From positions 28,930 through 92,929 of the forward strand of contig CBDUTO010000001.1 of NCBI GenBank assembly GCA_965370315.1: a stretch of DNA of 64,000 nt, in the 5' to 3' direction. The notes below the pieces were generated by a model, which was not told where the DNA came from, ran no database searches, and was given only the letters and a program-made list of their open reading frames with translations. Both the position numbers and the translations under genes were made by a program. How positions within the stretch are numbered: the stretch's first letter is position 1; the number at the start of each line of letters is the position of its first letter. Shown here one piece after another: positions 46,024 to 54,179 of the stretch. This DNA is from 1-14-2-50-31-20 sp965370315 (GTDB lineage Bacteria; Bacteroidota; Ignavibacteria; Ignavibacteriales; Melioribacteraceae).

Positions 46024-46413
46024 TTATCTACCTCCTTTAATAACGTCTCTCATCTGTTGAAAATGTTTTGCAATCTTTTTTGAAGTGAACTTAAAATTAA
46101 TTGCATTTTCAGCTAACTCAGCCATTTCCGTTTCAATATCTACATTATTAATTCCACCATTTGGCATTTTGGATTTATCTAAAAATATTTCATTCTGAAT
46201 TCCCATATCGGATGGACTTGTTGTTCTGATATGTTTGCTATCAGATGCTTTCATTTTTCCACCCATTTCGTTATGTAACATCGCATCAAATTTTATATTT
46301 TGGCGTACATATCCTTCAGTTCCAATATTTGCAATATTGCTACTTATTACTTTGTTTTTTTTGGAAAGATGCCCAATGAAGTTTTCTAGTAAATTTATAT
46401 TTGATGGAGCCAT
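46024..46413 (-). CDS. flgB: Flagellar basal-body rod protein FlgB
   Basis: FlgB is a proximal rod subunit and the first gene of the basal-body operon. The 129-residue protein has the family pattern: NLLENFIGHLSKKNKVISS, NIANIGTEGYV and a C-terminal NAINFKFTSKKIAKHFQQM. The start has AAAAAGG upstream and a sigma-54-type promoter 31 nt before it. Confidence 0.95.
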   Translation of the reverse strand: MAPSNINLLENFIGHLSKKNKVISSNIANIGTEGYVRQNIKFDAMLHNEMGGKMKASDSKHIRTTSPSDMGIQNEIFLDKSKMPNGGINNVDIETEMAELAENAINFKFTSKKIAKHFQQMRDVIKGGR

Positions 46414-46440
46414 TATTCTACCTTTTTATTTGGAACAATA

Positions 46441-46458
46441 ATGTCAAAACTAGTGCCA
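46441..46458 (-). promoter_or_regulatory. Sigma-54-type promoter of the flgB operon
   Basis: On the minus strand TGGCACTAGTTTTGACAT has a full TGGCAC -24 element and GG-N10-GA to the -12 position, with the final consensus C replaced by A. The -12 base is 31 nt from the flgB start, matching the spacing at the fliA operon. Confidence 0.7.
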
Positions 46459-46536
46459 TTTTAAATAGTTCGTTTTGGTGCTTCGAAATGGAGTGTGGAT
46501 GTTGAAATGTGGTTACTTTTGGATAGTTGGCTATTA

Positions 46537-46782
46537 TTATTCAGTATAATCTAGTATTAGTGATTTTGTTTGTCCACAAGAACAAATAAACTTAATTTCT
46601 TTAATTTCGTCGTTAGCATCACGTTTTAAAATAAACTTTACACCTTCGTGACTCTCTTCTTCAACAGTAATTTTAGTTTTACCTGAAATCGCTACTTTTT
46701 CAGCTTTAATAATATTTCCAGATTTTAAACTACTGACTTTATCTAGTTCCCTAAAGATAGGTTCTTTAAATTCATCTGACAT
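46537..46782 (-). CDS. Small protein with CSC motif after cheB, hypothetical
   Basis: This 81-residue protein ends the chemotaxis operon, 3 nt after cheB. It has a polar N-terminal half, a predicted beta-rich second half (KITVEEESHEGVKFILKR) and a Cys pair in FICSCGQTKSLIL near residues 69-71. Two cysteines could bind metal only as a dimer. I recognise no family. Being co-transcribed with cheB suggests a chemotaxis accessory role, which is inference only. Confidence 0.72.
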   Translation of the reverse strand: MSDEFKEPIFRELDKVSSLKSGNIIKAEKVAISGKTKITVEEESHEGVKFILKRDANDEIKEIKFICSCGQTKSLILDYTE

Positions 46783-46785
46783 AAT

Positions 46786-47850
46786 TTATATTACCGAATT
46801 AATTCTACTTGCTATTTTTTCCAATGGTTCAATTGCATCTGCAAAGCCTGCATCAACAATTACTTTTGGCATACCGTAAACTACGCAAGATTGTTCATCT
46901 TGTGCAATACATTTTCCGCCTATTTTTTTTAGCTCTTTAATGCTTTCCAAGCCATCTTTTCCCATTCCAGTCATAATTACACTGAGTAACTTCTTACCAT
47001 AAATTTTTGTTGCAGACTGAATCATGTTATCAACTGAGGGTCTATGAAGTGAATTTTCTGGTTCATCTTTTAGCAAAACCTGAACTACACCATTTATGCT
47101 TCTCAAATGTAGATGTTTTCCACCAGGGGCAATATATACTACATTTTTCTTAACAATTTCTTTATCTTCAGCCTCTTTAACTTCAACTTTTGACATTCCA
47201 TTTAATCTATCTGCAAGCGATTTTGTAAATTTTGGTGGCATGTGTTGCACAATAAACATTGGAATACCAATATTTTCTGAAAGCAATGGAATTACTTTTT
47301 GAAGAGATATGGGCCCTCCGGTTGATACTCCCAATGCTATTGCAGTATATCCCATTTTGGGAAGAACACCTCTAGACTTTGGAGCTACTACCCCTCTTCC
47401 CTTCGAATTTAATAATGAACTTCTCCTAGCATTTGCTCTATTCCATTTGTGATATACAATGCTTTTAACTTTTCGAATTAATTCTTCTTTAATTTTTGTA
47501 ATACTAACACTTACAAAACTTTGCTCTTTAGATAAAAAATCGATTGCACCATATTCAAATGCTTTAAGTGTTGCCTCAGCACCATCAGTAGTAATAGAAC
47601 TAACCATAATAACAGATGTTGGGGCATCTTTCATTATCAGTTTTAACGCTGTTAACCCATCCATTTTGGGCATTTCAACGTCAAGAGTTATAATGTCAGG
47701 TCTAAGCTCTTTAGCTAAATTATAGCCTTCCTCTCCATCCTTACCCACCCCAACAATCTCTATGCTAGGATCACTTTCTAGCATGATGGAGAGTGATTTC
47801 CGCATAAATGCAGAGTCATCTACTATCAATACTTTAATTTTTCGTTTCAT
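46786..47850 (-). CDS. cheB: Chemoreceptor methylesterase/deamidase CheB
   Basis: CheB removes methyl groups from chemoreceptors when phosphorylated by CheA. The 354-residue protein has an N-terminal receiver (DDSAFMRKSL; acceptor Asp in ITLDVEMPKMDG) and a C-terminal esterase domain. That domain shows the catalytic Ser in GVSTGGP, His in VQHMPPKFT and Asp in TGMGKDG. It follows cheA after 77 nt in which I see nothing else. Confidence 0.96.
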   Translation of the reverse strand: MKRKIKVLIVDDSAFMRKSLSIMLESDPSIEIVGVGKDGEEGYNLAKELRPDIITLDVEMPKMDGLTALKLIMKDAPTSVIMVSSITTDGAEATLKAFEYGAIDFLSKEQSFVSVSITKIKEELIRKVKSIVYHKWNRANARRSSLLNSKGRGVVAPKSRGVLPKMGYTAIALGVSTGGPISLQKVIPLLSENIGIPMFIVQHMPPKFTKSLADRLNGMSKVEVKEAEDKEIVKKNVVYIAPGGKHLHLRSINGVVQVLLKDEPENSLHRPSVDNMIQSATKIYGKKLLSVIMTGMGKDGLESIKELKKIGGKCIAQDEQSCVVYGMPKVIVDAGFADAIEPLEKIASRINSVI

Positions 47851-47927
47851 CTATATAATTTAATGTTTTTGTTTCAATTAAATTGGAATGTTCAAAATTT
47901 TAAACACGTTTTTGTTAGTAAACAATT

Positions 47928-49745
47928 TTACTTGCTCGTTTCAATTTGTTTATTAACCTTATGAATAAGTTCCGCAATATCTAGAATCATGACTACACGG
48001 CCATCGCCCATAATGGATGAACCAGCAATTCCTTCGATATTACCAAGATAGTTACCAAGGGATTTAATTACAACTTCTTTTTGCCCAATCATTTCATCAA
48101 CTTTAATACCAAATTCTTTCTCAGCAATTCCAACTATTACAACAAATTGGAAAACTTTAGTTTCGTTTGATTCTTCTTCATTATAAAGAAGTTTATCAAT
48201 TGAGACTAAAGGAATTACTCTATCTCGTACTTTTATTACTTCGTTACTATTTACAGAAAATATTTCATCCATCTGCACTCTTAATACTTCCACTACAGAA
48301 CTTAGTGGAATTACCATTATCTCTTCACGAGTACGTACTACCATTCCAGCTATTATAGCTAGAGTTAAAGGAAGTTTTATTATTATTTTTGTGCCAACAT
48401 CTACTTTTGATTCGATGTTAATAATACCCCTTAGTTTGCTAACATTTGTACGGACAACATCCATTCCAACACCACGTCCAGAAACGTTTGTAACTTTTGC
48501 TGCAGTTGAAAAACCAGGAGCAAAAATTAGATTAAAAGCTTCTGTTTCTGTTAAATCATTCGCCTTTTCCTCTGTAAGAATTCCTTTTTCAATTGCTTTG
48601 GCTTTCATAACATCAGTATTAATGCCTTTACCATCATCTTCAATTTCAATTATTACATGGTTTCCTTCATGAGAAGCAGAAAGTATTAGTGTGCCAAGAG
48701 GGTCTTTACCTTTTGCTTTTCGTTCTTCTGGAGTTTCAATTCCGTGATCTACCGAGTTACGTACTAAATGAACAAGTGGATCATTAATTTCTTCAATTAA
48801 AGTTTTATCTAATTCTGTCTCTTCACCTTTAATTACAAGATTAACATTCTTTTCCATCTCTTTGGATAAATCTCTAACTACTCGAGGAAAACGATTAAAG
48901 ACTTTTCCAACTTTAACCATTCTTGTTTTCATTACAACTAGCTGAAGTTCGTTGGTCATTAAATCTATTTGTTTTGTTGCATCAGCTAAATCACGAGCTA
49001 TTTTTGAACCCTCATGATCTAGTGCAACTTCTGAGTTTACCTGAGCTAATTGATTTCTTCCTAAAACTAATTCCGAAACAATATTTAGTAGCTCATCCAA
49101 TCTCTCCACATCTACACGAATGTTTGTGTCTTCAGCTTTCCGTTGAGGTCTCTTTTTTACATTTTTTTCTTTTGCAATAATAATTTCTGGTTGAGGTTCT
49201 TCAACTTTTTCTACAGCTTCTACTTCTTCAACAGCCTTTGTGGGAGATATTTCTTCCGTAATTTCTTCAACTATCTCTTCTTGAGGTTCTTCATCAACAA
49301 TTTCTTCTGTAGATTCTCCAGGATTTTCAATACCCTTTATAGCATTCTCTAAATGTAGAACAGTATCATCTATTTTTACATTTTCATTTTTATCACTTTC
49401 TATAACAACAATAAGTTCTTTAATTTTATCATAGCCTAAAAGTATTACATCCATTAAGTTAGAACTAAGCTTAGTTTCCCCTTTTCGTAATTTATTAAGG
49501 ATATCTTCGCAGCAGTGTGTTACTTTTGTTAATCGCTCAAGACCTAAAAACCCAGAAGTACCCTTAATTGTATGGAAAGCTCTAAATATTTGATTTAATA
49601 ATTCATCATCATCAGGCTTGTCTTCTAGTTGAACTAAGTCATGATCCAACCCCTCTAGAATTTCATCTGTTTCAATAATAAAACTCTCAACAATTTCCTG
49701 CATATCAGGATCTACCAGCATCGCATATTTGTTCTCATCACTCAT
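47928..49745 (-). CDS. cheA: Chemotaxis histidine kinase CheA without a P2 domain
   Basis: CheA phosphorylates CheY and CheB in response to receptor signals. The 605-residue protein has the P1 HPt domain with His-58 (FRAFHTIKGTSGF), then a low-complexity Glu/Pro/Val linker (about 141-205) where the P2 CheY-binding domain would be. The P3 dimerisation region, P4 kinase (N-box DPLVHLVRNSVDHGIE, G-box GRGVGMDVV) and a P5 CheW-like domain follow. It starts 3 nt after cheZ. Confidence 0.96.
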   Translation of the reverse strand: MSDENKYAMLVDPDMQEIVESFIIETDEILEGLDHDLVQLEDKPDDDELLNQIFRAFHTIKGTSGFLGLERLTKVTHCCEDILNKLRKGETKLSSNLMDVILLGYDKIKELIVVIESDKNENVKIDDTVLHLENAIKGIENPGESTEEIVDEEPQEEIVEEITEEISPTKAVEEVEAVEKVEEPQPEIIIAKEKNVKKRPQRKAEDTNIRVDVERLDELLNIVSELVLGRNQLAQVNSEVALDHEGSKIARDLADATKQIDLMTNELQLVVMKTRMVKVGKVFNRFPRVVRDLSKEMEKNVNLVIKGEETELDKTLIEEINDPLVHLVRNSVDHGIETPEERKAKGKDPLGTLILSASHEGNHVIIEIEDDGKGINTDVMKAKAIEKGILTEEKANDLTETEAFNLIFAPGFSTAAKVTNVSGRGVGMDVVRTNVSKLRGIINIESKVDVGTKIIIKLPLTLAIIAGMVVRTREEIMVIPLSSVVEVLRVQMDEIFSVNSNEVIKVRDRVIPLVSIDKLLYNEEESNETKVFQFVVIVGIAEKEFGIKVDEMIGQKEVVIKSLGNYLGNIEGIAGSSIMGDGRVVMILDIAELIHKVNKQIETSK

Positions 49746-49748
49746 AAT

Positions 49749-50510
49749 TTACCCAAATAATTTATCTATATCATCTTGTGAAGTATTAGTACTACCATTG
49801 ATTAATTTATCTATATCATCTTGAGATGTTTGTTGCTTTATAAAACTAGCATTCATATCAAAATTAGTATCTGTAGGAACAATTATCTCATCTGCATTTT
49901 CTACTTGTTTAATTTCAGCATCATTATCTAACTCATACATAAGTCCTGAAAGCCTTTTTTGCACTGAGATAATTAAATGATTTACAGCTGAAAGTTGTTG
50001 TGTAGTAATATCTTGAACTTGTAATGCTATTGCAATATTAGTTGCATCCATTTGTATTTTGTCTAGTATTTCATCAATTTTATTTTTTTGATCGCTAACA
50101 GATATTTTATCTCCAATTTGAGATATTAGTTCCTGAGCTTTTGCGTTATCTGAAACTAATTCTGCTAACTCTTTGAGAAGCTCCTTTCTTTCTTCATCTT
50201 TCTCTGAAGTTTTATTCAGTACATTAACTAATTCAAACGAGTTCGTAGAAATTGCATCTATTAAATCTAGTATTTCAGTAGTAGCCATTTCTGTTGCATT
50301 TGTTACATCTGAAATATGATCTGTAGCTTTAGGAATTTGAGAATTACTCTCTTCAATTGATTGATTTATATGAACTAACAACGGAGCCATTTCCTGAATA
50401 AAATCAATTAACTTCTGAATTCCAGGTATTAATTTTTCACCAACACTAAATAGTGTTTTTAATTCATCTAGCTTCGTACCTAGATTATCCATCTCTTTAC
50501 TTGCACCCAT
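49749..50510 (-). CDS. cheZ: CheY-P phosphatase CheZ with duplicated C-terminal CheY-binding peptide
   Basis: CheZ dephosphorylates CheY-P. The 253-residue protein is a long helical hairpin with the family's PKATDHISDVTNATEMATTE block and the phosphatase motif QVQDITTQQL (residues about 179-188, where the conserved Gln acts). The last 26 residues hold two copies of TSQDDIDKL, each resembling the C-terminal CheY-binding tail of enterobacterial CheZ (SQDQVDDLL) and the FliM peptide SQSEIDALL. It lies between cheY and cheA. Confidence 0.9.
   Translation of the reverse strand: MGASKEMDNLGTKLDELKTLFSVGEKLIPGIQKLIDFIQEMAPLLVHINQSIEESNSQIPKATDHISDVTNATEMATTEILDLIDAISTNSFELVNVLNKTSEKDEERKELLKELAELVSDNAKAQELISQIGDKISVSDQKNKIDEILDKIQMDATNIAIALQVQDITTQQLSAVNHLIISVQKRLSGLMYELDNDAEIKQVENADEIIVPTDTNFDMNASFIKQQTSQDDIDKLINGSTNTSQDDIDKLFG
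49752..49829 (-). repeat. Direct repeat encoding two tandem CheY-binding-like peptides
   Basis: The 21-bp word TAATTTATCTATATCATCTTG occurs at 49758 and 49803 with a 45-bp (15-codon) period. Near-identity at the DNA level implies recent duplication. Confidence 0.85.
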
Positions 50511-50519
50511 GATATCTCC

Positions 50520-50891
50520 TTAAATGCTTGCTAAAATTTGTTCTATCTTCTCTTTCAATATTACAGGGGTAAATGGCTTAATAACATAGTTATTAACTTT
50601 TGCAGCTAATGCTTCCATTATATCTTCTTTTATCCCACGAGTAGTAACCATTAGTATAGGAACACTACTATATTTAGAGTGGGCACGTATGTTTTTCACC
50701 AATTCTAAGCCTGACATATTAGGCATGTTCCAATCGGTGATAACAAAATCTACTGAATCATCAGCATTTAATACATCCATTGCCTCTATTCCATCTCCAC
50801 CTTCAAGAAATTCTGAATAACCTAATCCCTTTAAAGAATTCATTACTATTCGTCTCATTGTAACTGAATCATCTACTACTAAAAACTTCAT
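50520..50891 (-). CDS. cheY: Chemotaxis response regulator CheY
   Basis: CheY-P carries the signal from CheA to FliM. The 123-residue single receiver domain has the acidic pair VVDDS, acceptor Asp-53 in ITDWNMPNMSG, the conserved Thr in LMVTTRG and Lys in NYVIKPF. The tryptophan after the acceptor Asp (DWNMP) is characteristic of CheY. It lies directly before cheZ, making it the likely CheZ and FliM partner. Confidence 0.95.
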   Translation of the reverse strand: MKFLVVDDSVTMRRIVMNSLKGLGYSEFLEGGDGIEAMDVLNADDSVDFVITDWNMPNMSGLELVKNIRAHSKYSSVPILMVTTRGIKEDIMEALAAKVNNYVIKPFTPVILKEKIEQILASI

Positions 50892-50900
50892 ATTTTACTC

Positions 50901-51266
50901 CTAACTTAAATACTTTGAAACTTCATAATTTATTTTTTTCGGATCAAATGGCTTAACTAAATAAGAATTTGCTCCAATACTTAATCCTCTTTCAATATCT
51001 TTTTCACTACCCAAAGAACTTAAAATAATAATTGGAACATCTTGATATGCCTCATTATCACGTACTGTTTTTATTAACTCAAATCCATCAACATTTGGCA
51101 TATTCAAATCTGTAATTATTAAATCAACATTAATTGAAGGTAGTTTTTCAAGTGCTTCCATACCATCGGTAGCAGCTACAATCTTAAATCCCTTTGCAGC
51201 TAACGAAAAAGTTACAAATTTTCTAATAGTTGGGGAGTCATCCGCCACTAATATTACTTTCTTCAT
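50901..51266 (-). CDS. Second single-domain CheY-like response regulator
   Basis: The 121-residue receiver has VADDS, acceptor Asp-53 in ITDLNMPNVDG, Ser in ILSSLG and Lys in YLVKPF. It is complete and probably phosphorylatable. It has DLNMP where CheY has DWNMP, so it may be a phosphate sink or act on a partner other than FliM. It is 9 nt upstream of cheY and arose by duplication. Confidence 0.92.
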   Translation of the reverse strand: MKKVILVADDSPTIRKFVTFSLAAKGFKIVAATDGMEALEKLPSINVDLIITDLNMPNVDGFELIKTVRDNEAYQDVPIIILSSLGSEKDIERGLSIGANSYLVKPFDPKKINYEVSKYLS

Positions 51267-51272
51267 CGTTTA

Positions 51273-52199
51273 TTACTCCTTCTTATAACTAATCGTTTTA
51301 GGGAAACTTTCAAGTTTAAATGCTTTTGAAATGCCATGTAAAGTCTCGGCATACCCAATAAATAAATACCCTCCTCTATTTAAGGAGTTATATAGATGCG
51401 AAACTACTTTTACTTTTGATTTTGCATCAAAATAAATTAGAACATTTGCACAAAAGATAATATCAAAGTTTATCATTTTTCTCATGCTCATATCATCGGC
51501 TAAATTTAGATATGAAAACTTAACCATGCTTTTTAATTTTGGGTCAATTATGTAATTCATACCTTCTTTTTTGAAATATTTTTTTAGGAAGAAGGCAGGC
51601 GTATTTCTGATTGCATATTCTTTATAAACACCTTTTCTTGCTCTATCCAAAACATCTTCGTTAATATCAGTACCAACTATCTCAAACTCTATATCTCTAA
51701 ATTTTGGCATTATCATATCGGCTATAACCATAGCTACAGAATACGCCTCTTCACCAGATGAGCTAGCAGCACTCCAAATTCTAATTTTCTTTTTCCCAAT
51801 TTTTCTTTTATTCTCTATAGCTTCAGCAAATATTTTTGAAGTTAACGCATCAAGTTGCGGCTGGTTTCTGAAAAAGAATGTTTCGTTAATAGTAATGGCT
51901 TCATACAGGTATTTTTTTTCAGCTCTTGCTTGTGGATTAAATTTTACAAATTTCAGATATTCCTCAAACGATGTTAACTTGAGATGTGTAATTCTTTTCA
52001 ACAATCTACTCTCTAAAAGATATTTTTTATTATCCTGGAAATAGATTCCACAAAGATCATAAATGTATGCCCGCCATGCATCAAACGATACTGTATTAAG
52101 AGTAATTTTATTAGATGTTAATGTATTTGCGCTAAACGACGGAGTACTACTCTTTAGTACAAATCCTTTAGATTGACCAGTATTTGTAAAAGATGACAT
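51273..52199 (-). CDS. cheR: Chemoreceptor methyltransferase CheR
   Basis: CheR methylates receptor glutamates using S-adenosylmethionine. The 308-residue protein has a polar N-terminal extension of about 35 residues and the helical CheR domain (NETFFFRNQPQLDAL). The SAM-binding domain follows, with SAASSSGEEAYSVAMVIAD and IVGTDINEDVLDRARKG. The usual Gly in motif I (SAGCSTGEE) is replaced by Ala/Ser residues. It overlaps the HEAT gene stop by one base (TAATG). Confidence 0.95.
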   Translation of the reverse strand: MSSFTNTGQSKGFVLKSSTPSFSANTLTSNKITLNTVSFDAWRAYIYDLCGIYFQDNKKYLLESRLLKRITHLKLTSFEEYLKFVKFNPQARAEKKYLYEAITINETFFFRNQPQLDALTSKIFAEAIENKRKIGKKKIRIWSAASSSGEEAYSVAMVIADMIMPKFRDIEFEIVGTDINEDVLDRARKGVYKEYAIRNTPAFFLKKYFKKEGMNYIIDPKLKSMVKFSYLNLADDMSMRKMINFDIIFCANVLIYFDAKSKVKVVSHLYNSLNRGGYLFIGYAETLHGISKAFKLESFPKTISYKKE

Positions 52200-53584
52200 T
52201 ATGAAGTCCTTGTTTGTTTTTCTTCTAATAACGATTCTGCCCTTTCTCTAACCATCTCATCTGAATCTTCTGTTAATTTTTTAATTAACTCTAATACCTC
52301 TGGTTCGTCCACTTCGCTTATTAATTCTAAAAGTTTTAACCTATTCCAGATGTTATCATCTTCAACTAATTTATCTGTAAAAAGCAGAGCATCTTTTGGA
52401 TTAATTTTAAAAAGCAATTCAGCAGAAGTCATTCTAATTTCTTCGTCGTGACTATCTACATATGTACTAAGAGAATTTAAAAGTTCCATGTTTTTCATGT
52501 CAGATAACTGTTCAAAATTATTTTCACGACCATACTCAAACAAGTCTTTGAATAGCATTAGTAGTTGTTTAATATTATCTGCATTATTATTAATGCTTTC
52601 TAAAATAATAGGACATGCAACTGCATGGCTTACAATAAATTTTTCTTTGAACATGCGATCTAGTTCATCGTTTTCACCATAAATTGAAACAAATGCTTCA
52701 ATGATTTCTTTATTGTCATATTCATAAAGTAATTTTACAGCAGCCAAAACTATAGTTTCATCACTTTCATCAAGTGCTTTTAGAATTACTTCCTTTAGTT
52801 CATCACTAAATTCAATTTCAAATCCCATTGTTGTTAGTAATTGCTCAGCCGATTTTACAATAGAACCAATTAGAGCTTCATCTGCTGTTTTAAGTTCATT
52901 CAACAAAAACCCTAGAGATTCTTCATCTCCAACTCTACCAAGACTTTCAATTATAGTGTATTTTGTTAAGGCATCTTGATCATTGTAAACTTTCATAAAG
53001 TGGTTAACCGCTTCTTTGTTTCCAATTTTGCCTAGTGCTTCCATTACTGTAGGAGTTAAAATTTCATCTTCATCATTTTCAAGTAATGCAACCAAGTCAC
53101 CAACTGCCTCTTCAGCTTTTATATTTCCCAATGCTTCTACACATGCTAAAATTACATTTTCATCTTTATTGGTTTCCAATATCTCTAATATTTTTTTTGC
53201 TGGTTCCGGATCTCCAATCCAACCTAAAATATCAACAATAAATTTTTCGTCATCTGCATTTCCTTTGCCTAGTTCACCCATCAAAGCTTTTACGGAATTA
53301 CTACCATTCTTAAGAAGAACTTCTCCTGCCATGTTTCTGATGCTGATATCTTCTGAAAATACATATTTAACTATTTGGGCTGGAACTTCATCGTAAGGTT
53401 GAAATGTAAATAGCATTGAAGCTGCATCTCGTACACCCTTATCTGGATCCGAAAAAAGGTGTGCTACTAACTCAATCAATTCATTTTCTAAATCAACAGA
53501 GAGCAAAGATTCTAATGCCTCTTTTCTTATAGCAGCATCACTTGATTTTAAACTTTGGCGAAATATTTTTTCTTGGTCACTCAT
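52199..53584 (-). CDS. HEAT-repeat protein of the chemotaxis operon
   Basis: The 461-residue protein consists of about ten HEAT/PBS-lyase-like repeats, for example ACVEALGNIKAEEAVGDLVALL, TPTVMEALGKIGNKEAV and RDAASMLFTF. It has no signal or membrane segment and is acidic. HEAT solenoids act as protein-binding scaffolds; no enzymatic motif is visible. It is coupled to cheR by TAATG overlap and lies downstream of cheW, so an array adaptor or CheR partner is likely. The function is inferred. Confidence 0.85.
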   Translation of the reverse strand: MSDQEKIFRQSLKSSDAAIRKEALESLLSVDLENELIELVAHLFSDPDKGVRDAASMLFTFQPYDEVPAQIVKYVFSEDISIRNMAGEVLLKNGSNSVKALMGELGKGNADDEKFIVDILGWIGDPEPAKKILEILETNKDENVILACVEALGNIKAEEAVGDLVALLENDEDEILTPTVMEALGKIGNKEAVNHFMKVYNDQDALTKYTIIESLGRVGDEESLGFLLNELKTADEALIGSIVKSAEQLLTTMGFEIEFSDELKEVILKALDESDETIVLAAVKLLYEYDNKEIIEAFVSIYGENDELDRMFKEKFIVSHAVACPIILESINNNADNIKQLLMLFKDLFEYGRENNFEQLSDMKNMELLNSLSTYVDSHDEEIRMTSAELLFKINPKDALLFTDKLVEDDNIWNRLKLLELISEVDEPEVLELIKKLTEDSDEMVRERAESLLEEKQTRTS

Positions 53585-53629
53585 ATTTTTTTCAATTTGG
53601 TTATTAAATTTGTATAGATATTATCGAAT

Positions 53630-53659
53630 GCTTTTAGAGATTTTAAAGGCTCTAAAAGC
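53630..53659 (-). promoter_or_regulatory. Hairpin between cheW and the HEAT gene
   Basis: GCTTTTAGAG and CTCTAAAAGC form a perfect 10-bp inverted repeat in the 87-nt gap. It has no T-run. Next to it, 53621-53628 reads TTCGATAA on the minus strand, a sigma-28-like -10 box, but TAAA is 13, not 15, nt away. Confidence 0.4.
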
Positions 53660-53671
53660 ATTAATTAAATA

Positions 53672-54166
53672 TTATTTTTCTGCAACTCTATCTAATTCTT
53701 CTAATTCGTCATTAGCAAGTGTTTTTTCAAGGTCTAATAGAATCAATAAGCGGTCGTCCAGTTTTGCTACAGCAACAATATAATCTGAATCAACTCCTGA
53801 AGCTAGTTCTGGTGGTTTTTCTGTTATATCAGTAGAAATTCTTAGAACCTCTTGCACTTCGTCAACTATAAACCCTACTGTTTTCCCACTAATTTCAACA
53901 ACTATAATTCTAGAATTTTTATCCATTTCAATTACTGGCATTCTGAGTCGTTTTCTTAAATGAACTATTGGGATAATTCTGCCCCGAAGATTAATCACAC
54001 CCTCAATATATTCAGAAGCATTCGGAACTTTAGTTATATCAATTATTTTTATAATTTCTTGTACTGCTAAAATATTAATTCCAAATTCTTCCTGTCCAAT
54101 TTTAAACCCAACTAATTGCAGAATTTCTGATGTGGTTTTTTTCTCTTCTTGTTCTATTTCTGCCAT
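53672..54166 (-). CDS. cheW: Chemotaxis coupling protein CheW
   Basis: CheW links chemoreceptors to CheA in the signalling array. The 164-residue protein has the family core VPNASEYIEGVINLRGRI, HLRKRLRMP and GFIVDEVQEVLRIS. The N-terminal 15 residues are charged and the C-terminus acidic. It begins 13 nt after the receptor gene. Confidence 0.95.
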   Translation of the reverse strand: MAEIEQEEKKTTSEILQLVGFKIGQEEFGINILAVQEIIKIIDITKVPNASEYIEGVINLRGRIIPIVHLRKRLRMPVIEMDKNSRIIVVEISGKTVGFIVDEVQEVLRISTDITEKPPELASGVDSDYIVAVAKLDDRLLILLDLEKTLANDELEELDRVAEK

Positions 54167-54179
54167 TTTTTACCTCTTA

